This document shows, in pieces, positions 11,796 to 22,744 of a stretch of 64,000 nucleotides of DNA. The notes under the pieces were generated by a model. That model searched no databases. It was given only the letters and a program-made list of their open reading frames with translations, and had not been told where the DNA came from. Origin of the DNA: Armigeres subalbatus (lineage: Eukaryota; Arthropoda; Insecta; Diptera; Culicidae); contig NC_085140.1 in assembly GCF_024139115.2 (NCBI RefSeq), positions 27,807,956 through 27,871,955 of the forward strand, read 5' to 3'. The position numbers were made by a program, and so were the translations under genes. The first letter of the stretch is position 1. Each line of letters starts with the position of its first letter.

Positions 11796-12028
11796 TCAAG
11801 ACAAAATTTTCAAAACGACTTATCTGCTTTTGTAAACAAAGATTCAAACGACGATTTGACGAATCTGATAGCTCTTTCACGCAAACCAACACCACCAATA
11901 GGTAGGTGAAGGTTTCCGCTACCTGTTGATGGTGTTGGTTTGCGCGGGAGAGCTATCAGATTCGTCAAATCGTCGTTTGAATCTTTGTTTACAAAAGCAG
12001 ATAAGTCGTTTTGAAAATTTTGTCTTGA
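11796..12028. repeat. Near-perfect 233-bp hairpin
   Basis: tcaagacaaaattttcaaaa at the left returns as its complement ending at about 12028. Arms of about 105 bp (through gatttgacgaatctgatagc and its mirror) enclose a short loop near gtgaaggtttccg. Part of one arm (tttacaaaagcagataagtc) recurs at 36661-36680, so the arm is a dispersed repeat. A transcript would fold into a long dsRNA. Confidence 0.85.
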
Positions 12029-12189
12029 GATTACCTCTTCTGAAGGTCCCTGATATGATCACGATGGAAATCTGGGGACAAACGGCCCATAAATAACTAA
12101 CAGTTTCGTATCAGTCTAAACACGAAGAACTGCTCCCACTACAAACAAGTGCATCCCTTGTTTTAAGCATAAAACTATACATCGAACTA

Positions 12190-12357
12190 AGGGAAGATCC
12201 ATTAATTACGTAACGCAAAAATTTGACAATTTTCAACCCATCCCTCCCCCTATGTCACATTTTTTGTATGAAGCTTCTAAAATTTGTGTATGGATTGTCA
12301 CACTTTGAGCAACCCTCCTCCCCCTTTTAAGCGTTACGTAGTTTATGAAAGCTCCCT
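12190..12357. mobile_element. ~170-bp MITE
   Basis: Terminal inverted repeats of about 27 bp: agggaag...attacgtaacgc at the left and gcgttacgtag...gctccct at the right. The interior holds two cytosine-rich runs (tccctccccc and cctcctccccc). I see no clear target duplication. A related left-end fragment lies at about 36598. Confidence 0.65.
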
Positions 12358-12502
12358 ATTCGTCGTATTAGCGCTGTGCGCTGCTCGTGAATAAAGGAAC
12401 GTGAGTAAAATATTTTAAATGCGTTTTGATATATTTCATCCCATAGATCACTTCGCTCACAACGTGAATCCAAATGAAATATCTTCTGTAACTAACACAA
12501 TG

Positions 12503-13003
12503 AAGCCTTCCTTAGCCGTACGGTAAGATGCGCGGTTACAAAGCAAAAGAATGCTGAAGGTGGCTGGGGGAAGGGAATTGAGGGAATTTTGACCCTGTTG
12601 AGAAAATTTTCGGTTTTCTCGACTTCCCTGGGCATAAAAGTACACACTTAAAATAAATCGCCGAATTCGGTAAAATTTTACCGAAATCTCAACAGCAGAA
12701 CTGTTCGGTAAATAATTTTACTGGTTTTCGGTGATTTTGACAGTTAAGCAATGGAAAAAATTACAAAAAATCTGCAAAAAAAATTACCGAACAGTTCTGC
12801 TGTAGAGATTTTGGTAAAATTTACCGAATACTGTAAAATGAGTTAAGTGTGTATGATTGTATTAGCCTCATGATACAATAGTAACATGGCTTAGAAACCT
12901 TGCAGTTAATAACTGTGGAAATGCTTAGATAACACTTAGATAACAAGCTGCGAGGCGGCAATGTTCCAGTGGGGGCTGTGATGCCAATAAGAAGAAGAAG
13001 AAG
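12503..13003 (+). mobile_element. Feilai-like SINE, interrupted by a MITE
   Basis: tRNA-related SINE: a head beginning ccttagccgtacggtaagatg, a body with cttccctgggcataaaag, and a 3' end tgatgccaataagaagaag. It is bounded by a perfect 13-bp target duplication AACTAACACAATG (12490-12502 and 13004-13016). The B-box region is degraded compared with the copy at 27061. A 209-bp MITE is nested at 12643-12851. The family name is from memory of Aedes SINEs. Confidence 0.85.
12643..12851. mobile_element. TA-target MITE nested in the SINE
   Basis: Termini CACACTTAA... and ...TTAAGTGTG, then matching subterminal blocks around aaatttTACCgaa and acagcagaactgttcggtaa in inverse. It is flanked by TA at 12641-12642 and 12852-12853. 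The uninterrupted SINE copies read aaaagTAtcatcg at this point, giving an empty-site comparison. TA duplication is typical of the Tc1/mariner group. Confidence 0.85.
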
Positions 13004-13274
13004 AACTAACACAATGTCCTTCCTAAGACAATCGTGGAGATGTAGAGATGTTCTCGGTCTCTTGCAGCAACGAAAGTAGGACTAACAATCCTTTCCTCCT
13101 ATATAACCGTAACGACGTGGCCGGCGCCGTTATTGACTGAAAATATAACAGTTTTCTCAACGTGTACATTGAGCATAGATTCGCTAACCCCAAGTCCCAT
13201 TCACGGTGTCTTTGTCCGAAGAGGCTAATTTTCAAAAAATCAGTAGCTCTAAAAAATCAGTAGCTCGTTGGATC

Positions 13275-14140
13275 GAAACCCATTCGGCCAAAAGTTGTTT
13301 GGCCGATTATACCATTTGGCCGAACAGACCATTAGGCCGAATGGGTCATTTGGCCGAAAGGGTCGTTTGACCGAATAGGTCGTTTGGCCGAAGGGTCATT
13401 TGGGCAAAAGGGTCATTTGGCCGAATGGGTCATTAGGCCGAAAGAGTCATTTGGCAGAAAGGGTCATTTGGCCGAAAGGGTTATTGGGCCGAAAGGGTTA
13501 TCAGACTGAAAGGATCATTTGGCCGAAAGAATCGTTTGGCCGAAAGGTTCATTTGGCCGAAAGGGTCGTTTGACCGAAAGGGTCATTTGGCCGAAAGGGT
13601 CATTAGCCTGAACAGGAAATTTGGCCGAATAAGACATTTGGCCGGATAGGTCATTTGAAAAGTGAGAAATTAGGAGTAAGAAGAGATACGTCTCACTACT
13701 CGTATAGCGCTCCTCTTTTTTACAGTGAGAAGTTAGAAATTAAGAGTAAGAAGCGAGACGTCTCACTTCTCACTCCTCATTTATCGCTTCTCGCTTTAAA
13801 AACTGAGAAGCACGAAGTGAGTAGTGAGACGTCTCTCTTCTTACTCCTAATTTCTCACTATTCAAATGACCTATCCGGCCAAATGTCTTATTCGGCCAAA
13901 TGTCCTATTCAGCCTAATGACCCTTTGGACCAATTGATCCTTTCGGGCTTATGATCCGTTAGGCCTAATGAACCTTTCGGCCTAATGAACCTTTCGGCCT
14001 AATGACCCTTTCGGCCTAATTACCCTTTCGGCCGAATGACACTTTCGGCTAAACGACCCTTTCGGCCAAATGACCCTCTCGGCCTAGTGAACCTATCGGC
14101 CAAATGAACCTTTCAGCCAAACGACCCTTTCGGCATCTGC
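13275..14140. mobile_element. Foldback element of 17-bp repeats
   Basis: The left array (about 13275-13650) consists of 17-bp units like ggtcatttggccgaaag. The right array (about 13862-14140) carries the inverted unit ccctttcggcctaatga. Between them a further inverted pair, gtgagaaattaggagtaag at 13661 and its mirror ending at 13858, encloses a core with gagacgtctcac motifs. The whole 0.87 kb is one large imperfect palindrome. Related elements are at 54455-55790, 46170-46350 (half) and, with a variant 16-bp unit, 33803-34594. Confidence 0.8.
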
Positions 14141-14154
14141 AAATGAAAAAACAT

Positions 14155-14418
14155 CACTTGTCATAAGACGAGTTAATACAATCCCATTGAATTCCACCAC
14201 TTAATTGTATCTTGACAGATACGTATTTCGACCTCAACAGTAAGACCGTCTTCAGTGTCTCGTACTTGACTCGACTTAGTCGAGTTACCTTACTGTTGAG
14301 GTCGAAATACGTATCTGTCAAGATACAATTAAGTGGTGGAATTCAATGGGATTGTATTAACTCGTCTTATGACAAGTGAAGACATTCCACTAAAAAGCTC
14401 AAAATAATTTTCTTATGA
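14155..14418. repeat. Palindromic repeat family, copy 2
   Basis: Hairpin from cacttgtcataagacgag (about 14156) to its mirror ending at about 14380, followed by the tail attccactaaaaagctc. The centre is shortened compared with copy 1 (cgacttagtcgag). It carries ttgacagatacg in both arms where copy 1 has ctgacagatacg in both arms. Confidence 0.85.
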
Positions 14419-14848
14419 AAAAACATGTTTTTCATAGAAAAACTCAAATAACTTTTTGTTATAAGAGATAGATCCATGGTTCTATAACATGGAGTTTTTG
14501 CGAGAAATGAATGTATAACAAGTTATGGGAAGAAAACCGATTTTTAGGGACCGCCCTAACGTATTTATTGAAAAAGCTCATAACTTGTGAACCAAAAGTG
14601 ATAGAAAAATGGTTTCTTCATCAAAGTTGCTCAAAATTATTTGCTCTACAACTTTGTGGAACATTGCACAATTCTATACCGAAAGATTAAAAAGTTAATA
14701 TTATGAACTTCTGAAATATAGGTACCACCCTAATGTCACTGCATGGAAAAAAAATCAAAAAATTAGATTTTTTTTTCGAAGACACTATATATCTAAAACT
14801 AATAATTTAGGCCCAAATATTTTTGTCTTGCTAGATTCGACTCTGGGA
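14419..14848. other. No recognised gene
   Basis: AT-rich, with poly-A/T runs and phrases such as aaaagctcataacttgtgaa that look like dispersed-repeat text. No ORF of note and no paired ends found. Confidence 0.3.
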
Positions 14849-15022
14849 CCATTGTGTAGTGGACTCACGACGAGATGGACCAGCAACGCCAACAACAAAG
14901 AATAATGGGAAAATCTAAAAATAGATTCTGTGTGGATTCTGGCTACAGAATACCACAGTAGATCTCGGTACAGTAGCGGTTAAGTAACACAGAGTGCCTA
15001 CCAAATAAATAAAGTAATAAAA
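14849..15022 (+). repeat. 3' fragment of the tRNA-Val SINE
   Basis: From gactcacgacgagatgga to the tail aaataaataaagtaata. It matches the last 165 bp or so of the full SINE at 62897-63334, including aaatagattctgtgtggatt and cagtagcggttaagtaacac. The tRNA head is missing. Confidence 0.8.
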
Positions 15023-15389
15023 AAAGAAATTGCCACAATGCTCTAGGACCAAAGTATTTTTTGCTGTAGTCAACTCAGTTTTGATCAAAATATCACTTAC
15101 ACCCTTTTGCTTCTAACTCCCTGAAATTTTCTCGCAACTTTTCCCAGTAATTTATTTTCAATTTTTCCCAGAAATTCCTTTGGAAATTCGTCTAGGAACT
15201 CTCTCAGAAATTGCCTCAAGGAGTCTTAGATTTCTCCAAGAACTCCTTTGGACATTCCGTCAAGACTTCATTCAGAAATTTATCTAGAGATTTCTTTAGG
15301 AAATCTTCTAAAAATGTCTTAAAGCTTGAATATATTTTGAAATTCCTTAAGATATTCCTCCTAACATTAAAAGAAAGGAGTTGTTAATG

Positions 15390-15990
15390 ACTGATTTGTA
15401 ATTAACTGGAAGGGTTCAGTCCTGAATGATTTTCATGTAATCATCGCCGACGTTTCGGTGTTTGGTTCACACTTTCTTCAGGGTTTATTTAGGGAAAATG
15501 CATAGGTTACGTAATTTAAATTGAAGTCTAACTACAGACTCACTTAACTAAAATCTTCGTTGTCGGAAATCGTCGATCTGACGGTAATTGTCGGTAAATG
15601 GTATGTGTACTAGTGTAACAAGTACTATAAATTAAATGGGTGAAACATTAACAAAAATTCAGAGCATTAACATTAGGCTTGTGAAAATAACGTTGAAAAA
15701 ATACTCCCACAAAATATTAAACCGGGTGAGTGTATTCACTATAGTTGGGTTAATTTTTAATGGGTTAACGATCATGGTGGCGGGTTTAGCTGGTCGAGGT
15801 GTGGCATTGATGGTGGGTGCGGTGGAGCTGGTGGTTGCGGAGACTGGGTTGATGCGGTGGTCAGTGGTGTTGAATGAATGTTGGGTGGTGGCGGCTGTTG
15901 TGATTTTAGTACCCGATACACACAGAAGAAAATGTCGTCGGCGTCGGTGATGATAACATAAGAATTACTCAGCTCAACCAAAAGACTGCA
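15390..15990 (-). repeat. Probable non-LTR retrotransposon 3' region
   Basis: On the minus strand, tgaagaaagtgtgaaccaaa followed by caccgaaacgtcgg (about 15480-15445) is a phrase I associate with 3' untranslated regions of mosquito non-LTR elements. A GT-rich segment lies at 15770-15900. The ORFs there are low-complexity (proline-rich on the minus strand) and not convincing genes. Confidence 0.4.
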
Positions 15991-16486
15991 AGCCAAAAGT
16001 AAACCCTTACAGATACTTAAGAACTTCCTTGAGGCATTCTTCCGGGAATTCCTTTGGAAATTTCTTAGGAAATTCCTTTAGGAATTGCTTTGTATAATCC
16101 TTTACGAATTCTCTGAAATTCTTTTTGAAGTATTTAACGAAAATTTTAGTGTTTCCTTCGGAGATTGTTTTAAAATTCCCCTTTCTTTAATTCTAAAGAA
16201 ATTCATTTACGGATTCCCTCGGAATTTCCTTAAACGGTTTTCCTTAAACGGAATTCCTACGAAATATTTGCCGGAAACGCCTTGATAAACTCTTTCCGAG
16301 ATTAATCCGGGTATTCCTTCGAAAAGTCCTTTGGGAATCTCTTAAAAAATTCCCTAAGGAATTTATCCAGAAATTCTTCTAGGAATTTCATTGGAAATTA
16401 TTTCATTCCTTAATAATATCCGAATTATTTCCTGTACGAAAATTGTATGGTTTTACCGAAGACATTTCCTAAAAAGAACCTGGAAG

Positions 16487-16622
16487 CAGTGGCGTAGCCA
16501 GAAAATTTGTCTGGAGGGGGTTTTCTGAACATTTTTTTTTCGAAAAAAAAAATTTTCTTCAAAAAATTTTGTCTTTGGGGGGGGGTTTTATACCCAAAAC
16601 CACCCCCGTGGCTACGCCACTG
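16487..16622. mobile_element. 136-bp hAT-type MITE
   Basis: Termini CAGTGGCGTAGCCA and TGGCTACGCCACTG, with a palindromic AT-rich core. It is flanked by CCTGGAAG (16479-16486) and CCTGGAAA (16623-16630), an 8-bp target duplication with one mismatch. CAGTGGCGTAGC ends are widespread in insects. It lies inside the GGAATTCCTT tract and so is younger than that tract. Confidence 0.85.
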
Positions 16623-17343
16623 CCTGGAAAGAATACCTAGGTATATGAATTTTCGCAGAAATTCTCATAGGATTTTACGGAGGAATTCCTAATGAAATAT
16701 CCAAAGAATTGCCTGAAAGAATTAAAAAAAAATCCTCCAGAAATTCTTTCAGGAACTCTACCAAGATTTTTTTTGGCATATTTAAACAAATTTCAGGAAA
16801 AATATTCAATTTAATTGGTCATCGTGCCCCAATGTTGTGGCTGTCATTCCATCGTGTATGTCCTTCCATGTTCCAGGGGTCACAACAGGTTAACGAAGTA
16901 GGAGTCCTACTGTAGGACTACAGATTGTTTAATGAGGCTAGATATGCTACCGCTCAAACATTGCCAAATTGTAAATGTAATTCAAAGAATAGTAGTTCGA
17001 TTTTTTCCTGAAATTTAAATATATTGAGTAAAACGGCTGGAGTGTATCAAAATACTTAGTTGGAAATACAAATGAATTGGAAAAGTTATTAACAAGTTAG
17101 TCATATTACATCGAAATCTAAATCACGAAGAGCAAGAAAAATTTATTGATAAAATGTGATTCATCAAAATCAGAGAATAATAAAATTGTTTTAATTTAAA
17201 CCATCACGCCACCGCTGCCGATGGCTTGATCGGCGCACAGGTCTAGTCTGGAACTGGTTTCTTCGGAAATGAATGTTGAATTGTTGAAGATGCAATATCA
17301 ATCATAGCGCAATATGGGTGTTATTTTCGCAAGTTCAAATAAT

Positions 17344-17505
17344 GTCGAGTCAAGTACGAGACACTAAAGATGGCCTCACAGTTTAGGTCGAAATACGTAC
17401 ATATGTGCAAAGATTACAAAACGTGGTGGAATTAAATGGAGAGTACTAAACTCGTCTTATGACGGTTGAAGATATTCAACTAAAAGAACTTAAATATTTT
17501 TTCTA
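17344..17505 (+). repeat. Palindromic family, non-inverted half copy
   Basis: Contains only the right-arm sequence (gtcgagtcaagtacgagaca ... ggtcgaaatacgta ... aactcgtcttatgac) plus the tail (attcaactaaaag). There is no left arm. It is more diverged than copies 1-3, suggesting that the ancestral unit was not palindromic. Confidence 0.75.
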
Positions 17506-20158
17506 CAAATAATGATTTAAAATATTCAAGTTGCAGATGCATACAATTGTATTACTTATCCGGGTGGTAATAATACGGTACTGACTTCTGAATAATGTAG
17601 ATTCCCTCAAACCTAATTTCAGATCAGCGGCATGATAGATTTTAAATAGTAGAGCGGCGAAACAAAAATTTTGATGGCGTTGCATCTCTAGCTATTAGTT
17701 CGGCATATGAATCAATATGCAGATTATAAAGAAATTTCTCTGAAAATCATATCCAATTTCAAAATTCAAATGACATAAGGCTGAAAATCTTTTCAATAAA
17801 GACAAAAAAAACATTGGTTCTGGATTCGCAGAATTACATACCGAACTACTCCCTACGATAGCCCTTAGGGTGAAACGATATAATATGCTCCGGTCCCCCT
17901 AAGGCAAAACCTATAATAACTTTTTAATTTTCAACACTTTATTTTCAACAATTTATGCAAACTTTGTTTTATTTGGTGGTCCAAAAAGTCGCAAATGCAT
18001 TGCCTGTGAGTAGTCATATAAACATATTACAGAGAACACGTAATAAAGCTATTTTGGAAAGTCGTGAAAAAATGGATTTCAACAAGTGCCTAGGCAAAAT
18101 GTCCCAGTTTAACCAAAGACGATTCATAGTCCTTCTTGGCATAACATCCCCCACTGGGACATTGCCGCATCGTAGCGTCCATTTAAGCAGGTTTGAATTA
18201 CGAATCGGTAGTTTCCATATCATTTGGAAGCAACTGCTGCTGGGCTCGTCGCACTTGTATCCATTTGGTAAGGGCATATCGTCCTGCCTTTTTCGAAAAA
18301 TGTTACATTTTATATCATACTAATCACTGATAAAAATTATTTTGTTGCCCAACTGAGTCCTCCAGTGCAAGTTTATCTGACTGTATAGCAGCGTCGCTCT
18401 ATAATGCTGAGCAAGTTAAATCTTTAATTTTATTTCCATTATTTAATACAAAAATGCTTCCACATTCGCATAGTATGATGGTCTTACAAATATTAAAAGG
18501 TATCAACTGATTTTTAACTTTAGTTAGATATAGTTTGCTAGAATTCAAAGTGGGCATTTTGGCTATGGGGGGGCGCCAAAAATTCCTAAGAACAACAAAC
18601 GTTTCATAGCTTGGGAATAATATCGGCACCATATTGTGGAAAACTCATCGAAAGGATGATAATAAGTGACCTTGCGTCTCCATTAAGCTGGATCGCGTTT
18701 ATATAGGCAAATAAAGTAATAAATCAGTTTTTCGTATTCGTCTGGCTAATGTATGTATGTAATCTAAAACTTTCCAAACCTTACTGTCTATGTTTCCAAT
18801 TCGTAATTTAGTTAACCTTATTATATGTGGGAACATCCTAATGCTGAACCCCTAAACATATTAAACTAAATTAAATTATACCCAACTGTGATCATTCCAC
18901 GGCGTGCAGCGTAGAGTTTGAGCAAGTCAGGTCAATTGCATTCGAGTGAGTGAATTTGAGTTGATACTAGGGATGCGGTGACTTTATTATTTGCCTTTGC
19001 CTGGTGGTGTTGTCGGTCGATCATTTAATGGTCCGCACCTTTACGCTACGTTATCGTTTATGCATTTTCTGGCGCATTCACGTAACAATGTTACATGCAC
19101 TGGTGTGCTGGCAGTTTGCCGTGTACGGCTCTGACGAACATCCTCCGAGCGGCCCCAGATGCGATTTAATTTTATGCTCCTGCAGTTTCAAGTTGATTGG
19201 GTCAGTGAAGCAAAGCAATTGAATTGAAAAATTAATTTTCCTCTACAACGCTTCCGTCCATATTTTATAAATTCGATAGCAAATGAAGTATAGAAACTGA
19301 AGGCGTTGGCGTTACGTTTAATAAGGCTATTGGACAAAGTTAAGGTGTAGGATTACTTGGCTGTGCTCATGCACAGCTCATGGGTGATTCGTTCCTTTGA
19401 TAAGTGGAACACAGCTCCAATAAAGTTGATCTTTCAAGTAAATCGGGTTCGATTCAATCGATTCCCCCATTTAATTTTGCTGACGTAAACGTGAATGCGC
19501 ATTAGCCTCAAAATCACTGAACGTAAACGAGAAAGCCGGAGTACTGTTTCACAAAAACAAACATTTTGAATGAATAAAAAATTGATTTGATATTACACTT
19601 GATTGACTTTGTAATGTAAATTATTAACTATAAGATAGCTGCAACGTCTAGATGAATTGTTCTCAGTAGAAGGTCAACGTTTCATATTAGATTGTCTTCT
19701 GTCGTCGAAAGTTATTTGTATTTCTTTCCACTCTCTTCAGTTTTCAATCCCACCTCAAAGGTTCACTTTCAGCTGCTTTCCGCATGTAGAAACCAAGCAT
19801 CTTCCTGTACGCTATGTAAACCATCAGCCATTTCATTCGATTCGTTTGATAATGGTAGCAAATTCTAAAGTAACGTTTAACAATGTTGTCTGGCGATAAC
19901 AATCAACCTGTCACCCTTTTTGTACAAGCGATACACAATAATTCGCTCTCTCAATATTTCTAATGAAACCGTTGACAATCATTGAATTTGCCAGATCATA
20001 CCTAGACATGACCTCATTAAAATGTCAACGCTCATATAATGGTGAAAGGTTTCAAGAACGAAAATCGTGATTGATCCACCTGGTGGTGACTTTCTGGCTT
20101 TTCCAGCAACGACACAAAATTGCACTTTATTACCTGCAATTTTTTGAACGCAGCAACC
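17506..20158. other. Largely unique, no recognised gene
   Basis: No supported gene. 18120-18195 is a diverged minus-strand remnant of the Feilai-like SINE 3' end (tcttggcataacatccccca then actgggacattgccgc). 18880-19220 and 19640-19910 look unique and moderately GC-rich and could hold regulatory DNA. ORFs there (72 and 80 codons) show no domain. Confidence 0.35.
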
Positions 20159-20160
20159 TA

Positions 20161-20408
20161 CACAGATAGAAAAAGTTGTTGAAATTTACACGAAAGTAAT
20201 GCACATAAAGGGAATGCCAAAAAGAGCGTAAATTTAAACGACATATTGCATTATGTCACTTTTTATACGAATAAGTGTCATAATGCTATGTAAATTGCAT
20301 ACATTTAGGGCGAACTTGTTGGAAAATATCCATGTACGCCCAGAATAGTGTAATTTTCCATGTCTTTATTATTTACGCGTAGATTACTTTTCATATTTTT
20401 TTTCTGTG
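20161..20408. mobile_element. 248-bp TA-target MITE
   Basis: Starts CACAGATAGAAAAA, ends TTTTTTTCTGTG, flanked by TA at 20159-20160 and 20409-20410. Subterminal matches are weak, so the assignment leans on termini plus TA. Confidence 0.55.
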
Positions 20409-20410
20409 TA

Positions 20411-22547
20411 TTGGAACCAAATAGTGATCAGTTGTTCACATACATTTGTTCAGTTCATCGTGAACCTTTCATTAAAAACGAAATTGCGTTCAAAATGAAA
20501 TGATGGCCTTTCAGTGCGTCGTAACTTCGATTAAGGTACAAGAAAGGCAAAAACCATGTTTTATGCTTCGACTTTTGAGAAGAGACCTTCGCGTTAGAAA
20601 GTGTTGCCTTCGGGCGCGCGAAGGCGGCTTTGGTTTGCGTTTGATCCTTTGAAGGTAAATTTTAATTGCCCACCTTTCGCGGAAAACGATTTTTTTTTCA
20701 TTCACCATTTTAACGATGCTATCTTCTAGCATTTAATGGATGGTATATTAGATTCGCTGAGTGAAAAAATAATTGCGTAAATTGATTGGTATTCGATGTG
20801 TTCACATTAACTGTTTTCTAAAGAAGAGCAAATCTTAGCGTTGAATGGATGCTAGTACATTTTTAAAACAGCTTTTTCTTTGTCGGGTGTCTCAACTTTT
20901 GTTTTTGATTCCATGTCCTTGACGAGAAATCAATAAGTGAGAATGTAATCAAATCCAACATCATACGAAAAATAATGCATTGTCTATCTCCACATTTTAC
21001 TTCAAAATGTATAGAAGAATTATTCAAACTTTTCGTATTAGTACACGAAAACAATAGCATTGATAAAAATTCCTAGATTTCAGATGTCATCGAGTCGAAT
21101 TTCACTAACTTTCGATACGCATCAAGCTGAACATTTCATGTACTGATTGCGATTGGATTTTGCTATTTGACCGTCAAATGCTTGTGTACATGCTTTATAG
21201 GTGTTCAATAATAGGCATTCATTTTAACCATTCTTAACCATTCCATATTGACTGAGTTTTTATTATTAACCGTTCAGCACGTGCGCGGAGTTGAAACGCT
21301 CACGCAAGCTTGCTTGTGATGTATATATCGAGCAAAGTTTTTCCGTTAGTGTTGTACAAAATACAACAGCGCACGTGTTGAGTGTGGAAAATCATTCAAT
21401 GGAGTGTGTACTAATTGCTACAAAATAACAATTTAAATTTAATTGAATTCATTGAGAAAAGAAGAAATGTTTTTTGCCTTTCTGTTTTCTCACATCACTT
21501 CAAAAACAAACTTTTTAATACGTCCGGAAACCTATAGTGTTAAACATCGATCGAATCATTTTTATTTCTCAAACCGAATAACTACAGGGATGGTGTTCAG
21601 TGTTGGGAAAAACTCAAAATCTCAAAACTTATGACCGATTCAAATCAAGCGTGAGTTTAAACGCACCCAAATCAGTACTTAAAACTCACGGCTGAATTGA
21701 ATCATCGTAGGTTTTTTTTGTTATCATTCGTTACAAACAGTGAAAATTGGCTTTCAATGCATTTTGAAGCAACATGATTTTTTTTTCTGGAAAATGAGTG
21801 AAACGATGCGATTTGGCAGGAAAAACTCATCAGTGATGCATTCCTTCTAATTCGCAAACGCAAACTCGCACATGAAGGCTCGATGATTGAGATTGGTGAA
21901 TGATTTTACCAACACTGAGAGTGTCTGCAAATTATCCGAACAGATTTTGACAGAGCAAAAACAGTTGATTCAAAAGTATAAGATTGCTAATGTCGTTACT
22001 GTTCGCGTAACTAACATGTAGGTTACTTCGACCAGGCAGCCAAAGTACCGGTACTACAAGTGTCAAACCGATGTTGGTGATGAAACAAAACATGCATTAC
22101 AACATGATGCATGAATTATGGCCAATTGAAGCTTGTTGAAGCATAATTTTGCAAGCTAATTCAATTGACTACAGCACCACTAGCGTTCTAGTACATATGC
22201 TTCTACTACTAAGAGTCATCTCATTTACAAAAGTCTTTGATATATTAAAAAGCATTCGTCCAAGTACCAACTTGTATGGTCAAAGCTTATTTTTATTGTG
22301 TGAGAAACAAATTAAGGAGAATAATGCCCAAAATGCTGAGCATCACTGCTTGAAACCATTGACCGACCCATTCTAAAATTGGATTTTTCTTGATCCGAAA
22401 TCCGATAGCGATTTCACTCATTGACCGTCAAACTCACCAGTAGAACTCTTCGTCAAGTTGTTAATGTTCACCATAATCTTTGATTGGCATATGTTCATCT
22501 TCAATAAATAGTTCGTTTCAAGTTCTTTGGACGTAGAGTTCGTTACT
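20411..22547. other. No recognised gene
   Basis: Contains a short imperfect inverted repeat at 21274-21385 (ttcagcacgtgcgc ... gcgcacgtgttga), perhaps a small MITE. 20425-20550 ends in ggtacaagaaaggcaaaaa, a phrase shared with other dispersed repeats in the window. No gene supported. Confidence 0.35.
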
Positions 22548-22736
22548 TCAGTTGCTTTTCCGCTCCTTCGATGCTCCTGCAGCTATCTCCACCGCTACGC
22601 GTTTTACAGAATCTTGGGTTGTAATGTCAAACAATAAATCCAGCTTAGCTGAATAGTCTGATTGTTGACCTAACCCCCTTGCCGTGCTTTTGCAAAGTGA
22701 CTTCCTTTCGCCGAAGATTCTTTCGATCTTCTTAAG
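22548..22736 (-). pseudogene. Coding fragment cut by the hAT insertion
   Basis: Minus-strand frame reading KKIERIFGERKSLCKSTARG, then SDYSAKLDLLFDITTQD, ending in a stop at 22548. Its 5' continuation lies across the 4.1-kb insertion: 26824-26835 minus reads EIVS, immediately preceded by tttttgtgcag, a good 3' splice site. With one target duplication removed, the frame runs unbroken across the junction. The pattern W/ERxxLxKxxxRxxxxxxxxxxxLxxLFDIxxxD resembles a repeat-associated protein type I have seen in insects, but I cannot name it. Probably an exon fragment of a repetitive or decayed gene. Confidence 0.4.
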
Positions 22737-22744
22737 GCTTACAA

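Larger units (their letters stand above)
15110..16800. repeat. Degenerate GGAATTCCTT-type repeat tract
   Basis: At 15110-15360, 16020-16480 and 16630-16800 the sequence is made of diverged units of roughly 20-25 bp built on aattccttaggaaattc-like phrases. The tract is interrupted by a LINE-like 3' fragment and a hAT MITE. Units are too diverged to count by eye. Confidence 0.55.

Noticed and set aside
15772..15996. Proline-rich minus ORF
   Set aside because: It lies in a GT-rich low-complexity stretch of a probable LINE 3' region.
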